Part shown: positions 63,311 to 64,000 of the stretch, piece after piece
Layout: every line of letters starts with the position of its first letter
How positions within the stretch are numbered: position 1 is the first letter of the stretch
Origin: Methanobacterium alkalithermotolerans
GTDB lineage: Archaea; Methanobacteriota; Methanobacteria; Methanobacteriales; Methanobacteriaceae
Assembly: GCF_018141185.1 (NCBI RefSeq)
Contig: NZ_CP058560.1
Coordinates: 1,718,001 to 1,782,000, forward strand
Length of the DNA: 64,000 nt
Reading direction: 5' to 3'
Made by a program: the position numbers and the translations under genes
Notes under the pieces: generated by a model
Told to the model about the DNA's origin: nothing
What the model saw: only the letters and a program-made list of their open reading frames with translations
Databases searched by the model: none

Positions 63311-63742
63311 TTAAAGATTATAGACTTCTTCTGGAGATAAAACAGTTGCATTAGCTTTTTTAAGCGTTTTTAACCCTTCCTCAATATTTTCAGTTCTAAT
63401 AACTACGATTGCATTGTCTGTTTTTTTTTCAACAAAAGCGTAGATGTATTCCACATTAATATCTGCCTGATGAAGAATATCCAGAATACCATCCAAACCT
63501 CCTGGTTTATCCGGTACTTCCACGGCAATTACATCATTCACTTTCACTACAAACTGATTTTTTACCAGAATAGTACGAGCTTTATCTACTTCTGGAACTA
63601 TTAATCTTAAAATCCCAAATTCAGAAGTATCAGCAATGGAAAGTGCTCTGATATTTATCTTCGATTGGGATAGAACATTTATAGCTTTTTTTAATCTTCC
63701 TTTTTTGTTTTCCAGAAATATGGATATTTGCTTCAATTTCAT
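63311..63742 (-). CDS. tandem ACT domain protein
   Basis: This 143-residue protein has two ACT domains in series: residues about 1-70 (KQISIFLENKKGRLKKAINV, then RALSIADTSEFGILRL) and about 70-143 (VIAVEVPDKPGGLDGILDIL, VEYIYAFVEKKTDNAIVV). ACT domains bind amino acids to regulate enzymes. In many genomes such a protein is encoded beside a PaaK-type phenylacetate-CoA ligase, as here, 25 bases apart. The ATG at 63742 is chosen because GAGAGGAT lies just upstream and the length matches relatives; an upstream ATG at 63775 adds 11 residues. Confidence 0.85.
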   Translation of the reverse strand: MKLKQISIFLENKKGRLKKAINVLSQSKINIRALSIADTSEFGILRLIVPEVDKARTILVKNQFVVKVNDVIAVEVPDKPGGLDGILDILHQADINVEYIYAFVEKKTDNAIVVIRTENIEEGLKTLKKANATVLSPEEVYNL

Positions 63743-63767
63743 AGTATCCTCTCCACAATCATACAAC

Positions 63768-64000
63768 TCAATCAAAATTACGTTTGTCTATAACTCTCAC
63801 TGCTTTTCCTTCACTTCGAGGAAGGCTTTCTGGTTCTACCAGAGTAACATTAACCCTCAACCCTATTTCGCTGTGTATACGTTTTTCAATCATTTTTTTA
63901 ACTTCTTCCACATGCTTTACTTCATCAGAAAACAAAATAGGAGAAGCTTCTACCTGCACTTCTAATTCATCCAGGTGATGGGGGCGGGTTACAATTATCT
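63768..64000 (-). CDS. phenylacetate-CoA ligase C-terminal part (5' end beyond window)
   Basis: Seventy-seven residues of the C-terminus are visible, continuing beyond the right edge. The region reads RPHHLDELEVQVEASP, VEEVKKMIEKRIHSEIGLRVNVTLVEPESLPRSEGKAVRVIDKR. This is the C-terminal AMP-binding lid domain of PaaK-type ligases, with SEGKAVR carrying the Lys-bearing segment. PaaK activates aryl acetates to CoA thioesters. With IorAB and the ACT protein nearby it would allow uptake of phenylacetate or indoleacetate for aromatic amino acid synthesis. The ligase function is inferred from the lid and neighbours. Confidence 0.78.
   Translation of the reverse strand, partial: IIVTRPHHLDELEVQVEASPILFSDEVKHVEEVKKMIEKRIHSEIGLRVNVTLVEPESLPRSEGKAVRVIDKRNFD

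Noticed and set aside
1..64000. tRNA genes, rRNA genes, CRISPR arrays and insertion sequences
   Set aside because: No T-loop plus acceptor pairing, no rRNA segments, no regularly spaced repeats and no transposase frames were found.

Overview
The window comes from a mesophilic hydrogenotrophic methanogen of the order Methanobacteriales, most likely Methanobacterium or a close relative. The evidence is the thiol:fumarate reductase genes, 2-phosphoglycerate kinase, archaeal SepF and MinD, a methanogen-type FilR1-domain regulator pair, quinolinate synthase, NucS, AT-rich intergenic DNA with archaeal TATA boxes, and ribosome binding sites of the GGAGG/GGTGA type in front of ATG, GTG and TTG starts. 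No rRNA, tRNA, CRISPR array, insertion sequence or prophage was found. Both ends cut through genes: a glutamine synthetase-like gene on the left and a phenylacetate-CoA ligase-like gene on the right.

Layout. 0-8 kb: nitrogen and C4-dicarboxylate metabolism (glutamine synthetase homologue, TPR protein, class II fumarase, glutamate synthase-like FMN protein, DUF2769 protein, and a TfrA-type flavoprotein with an unusually short FeS partner). 8.1-8.8 kb: a gene-free stretch with nested inverted repeats that looks like a small structured RNA on the minus strand. 8.8-14.8 kb: methyltransferase, Lhr-type helicase with its metallophosphoesterase partner, a UbiA prenyltransferase and a HEAT-repeat protein. 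15.1-20.1 kb: a carotenoid locus (crtI, crtB, lycopene elongase-like UbiA, and convergent cruF with a nitrilase) preceded by a perfect palindrome overlapping a predicted transcription start. 20-38 kb: mostly single genes for transport, proteolysis, DNA repair (NucS, Fpg-like), sensing, redox (ferredoxin, DUF362), another UbiA protein and several methanogen-specific unknowns.

38-51 kb: NAD synthesis (nadA, nadC), an rnz-mscS-sortase operon, and a group linked to cell division and cell organisation: two roadblock/LC7 proteins, a DUF1611 protein overlapping SepF, a DUF2226 protein and MinD. A histone-fold-like protein with a coiled-coil tail lies among them. A PfkB sugar kinase is split by a -1 frameshift exactly on a run of seven A. 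51.9-53.6 kb: tandem FilR1-type regulators. 53.6-59.4 kb: housekeeping genes (glyS, dcd, an SpoU-type methylase, DUF1512) and full-length TfrB. 59.7-64 kb: an HEATH-motif protein and an aryl-acid/2-oxoacid module (iorA, iorB, ACT protein, PaaK-like ligase), with two 21-bp direct repeats upstream of iorA.

How the genes fit together. Fumarase, TfrA and TfrB form the fumarate-to-succinate part of the incomplete reductive TCA pathway. The crt genes would turn geranylgeranyl diphosphate, already made for archaeal lipids, into phytoene, then a lycopene-type product, then a C50 carotenoid, a route best known from haloarchaea. IorAB, the ACT protein and the PaaK-like ligase together suggest use of exogenous aryl acids for aromatic amino acids. 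The most novel signals are the C50-type carotenoid cluster with its palindromic operator, the candidate RNA with C-rich anti-Shine-Dalgarno loops, the frameshifted kinase, the short FrdB next to TfrA, and the histone-fold protein.
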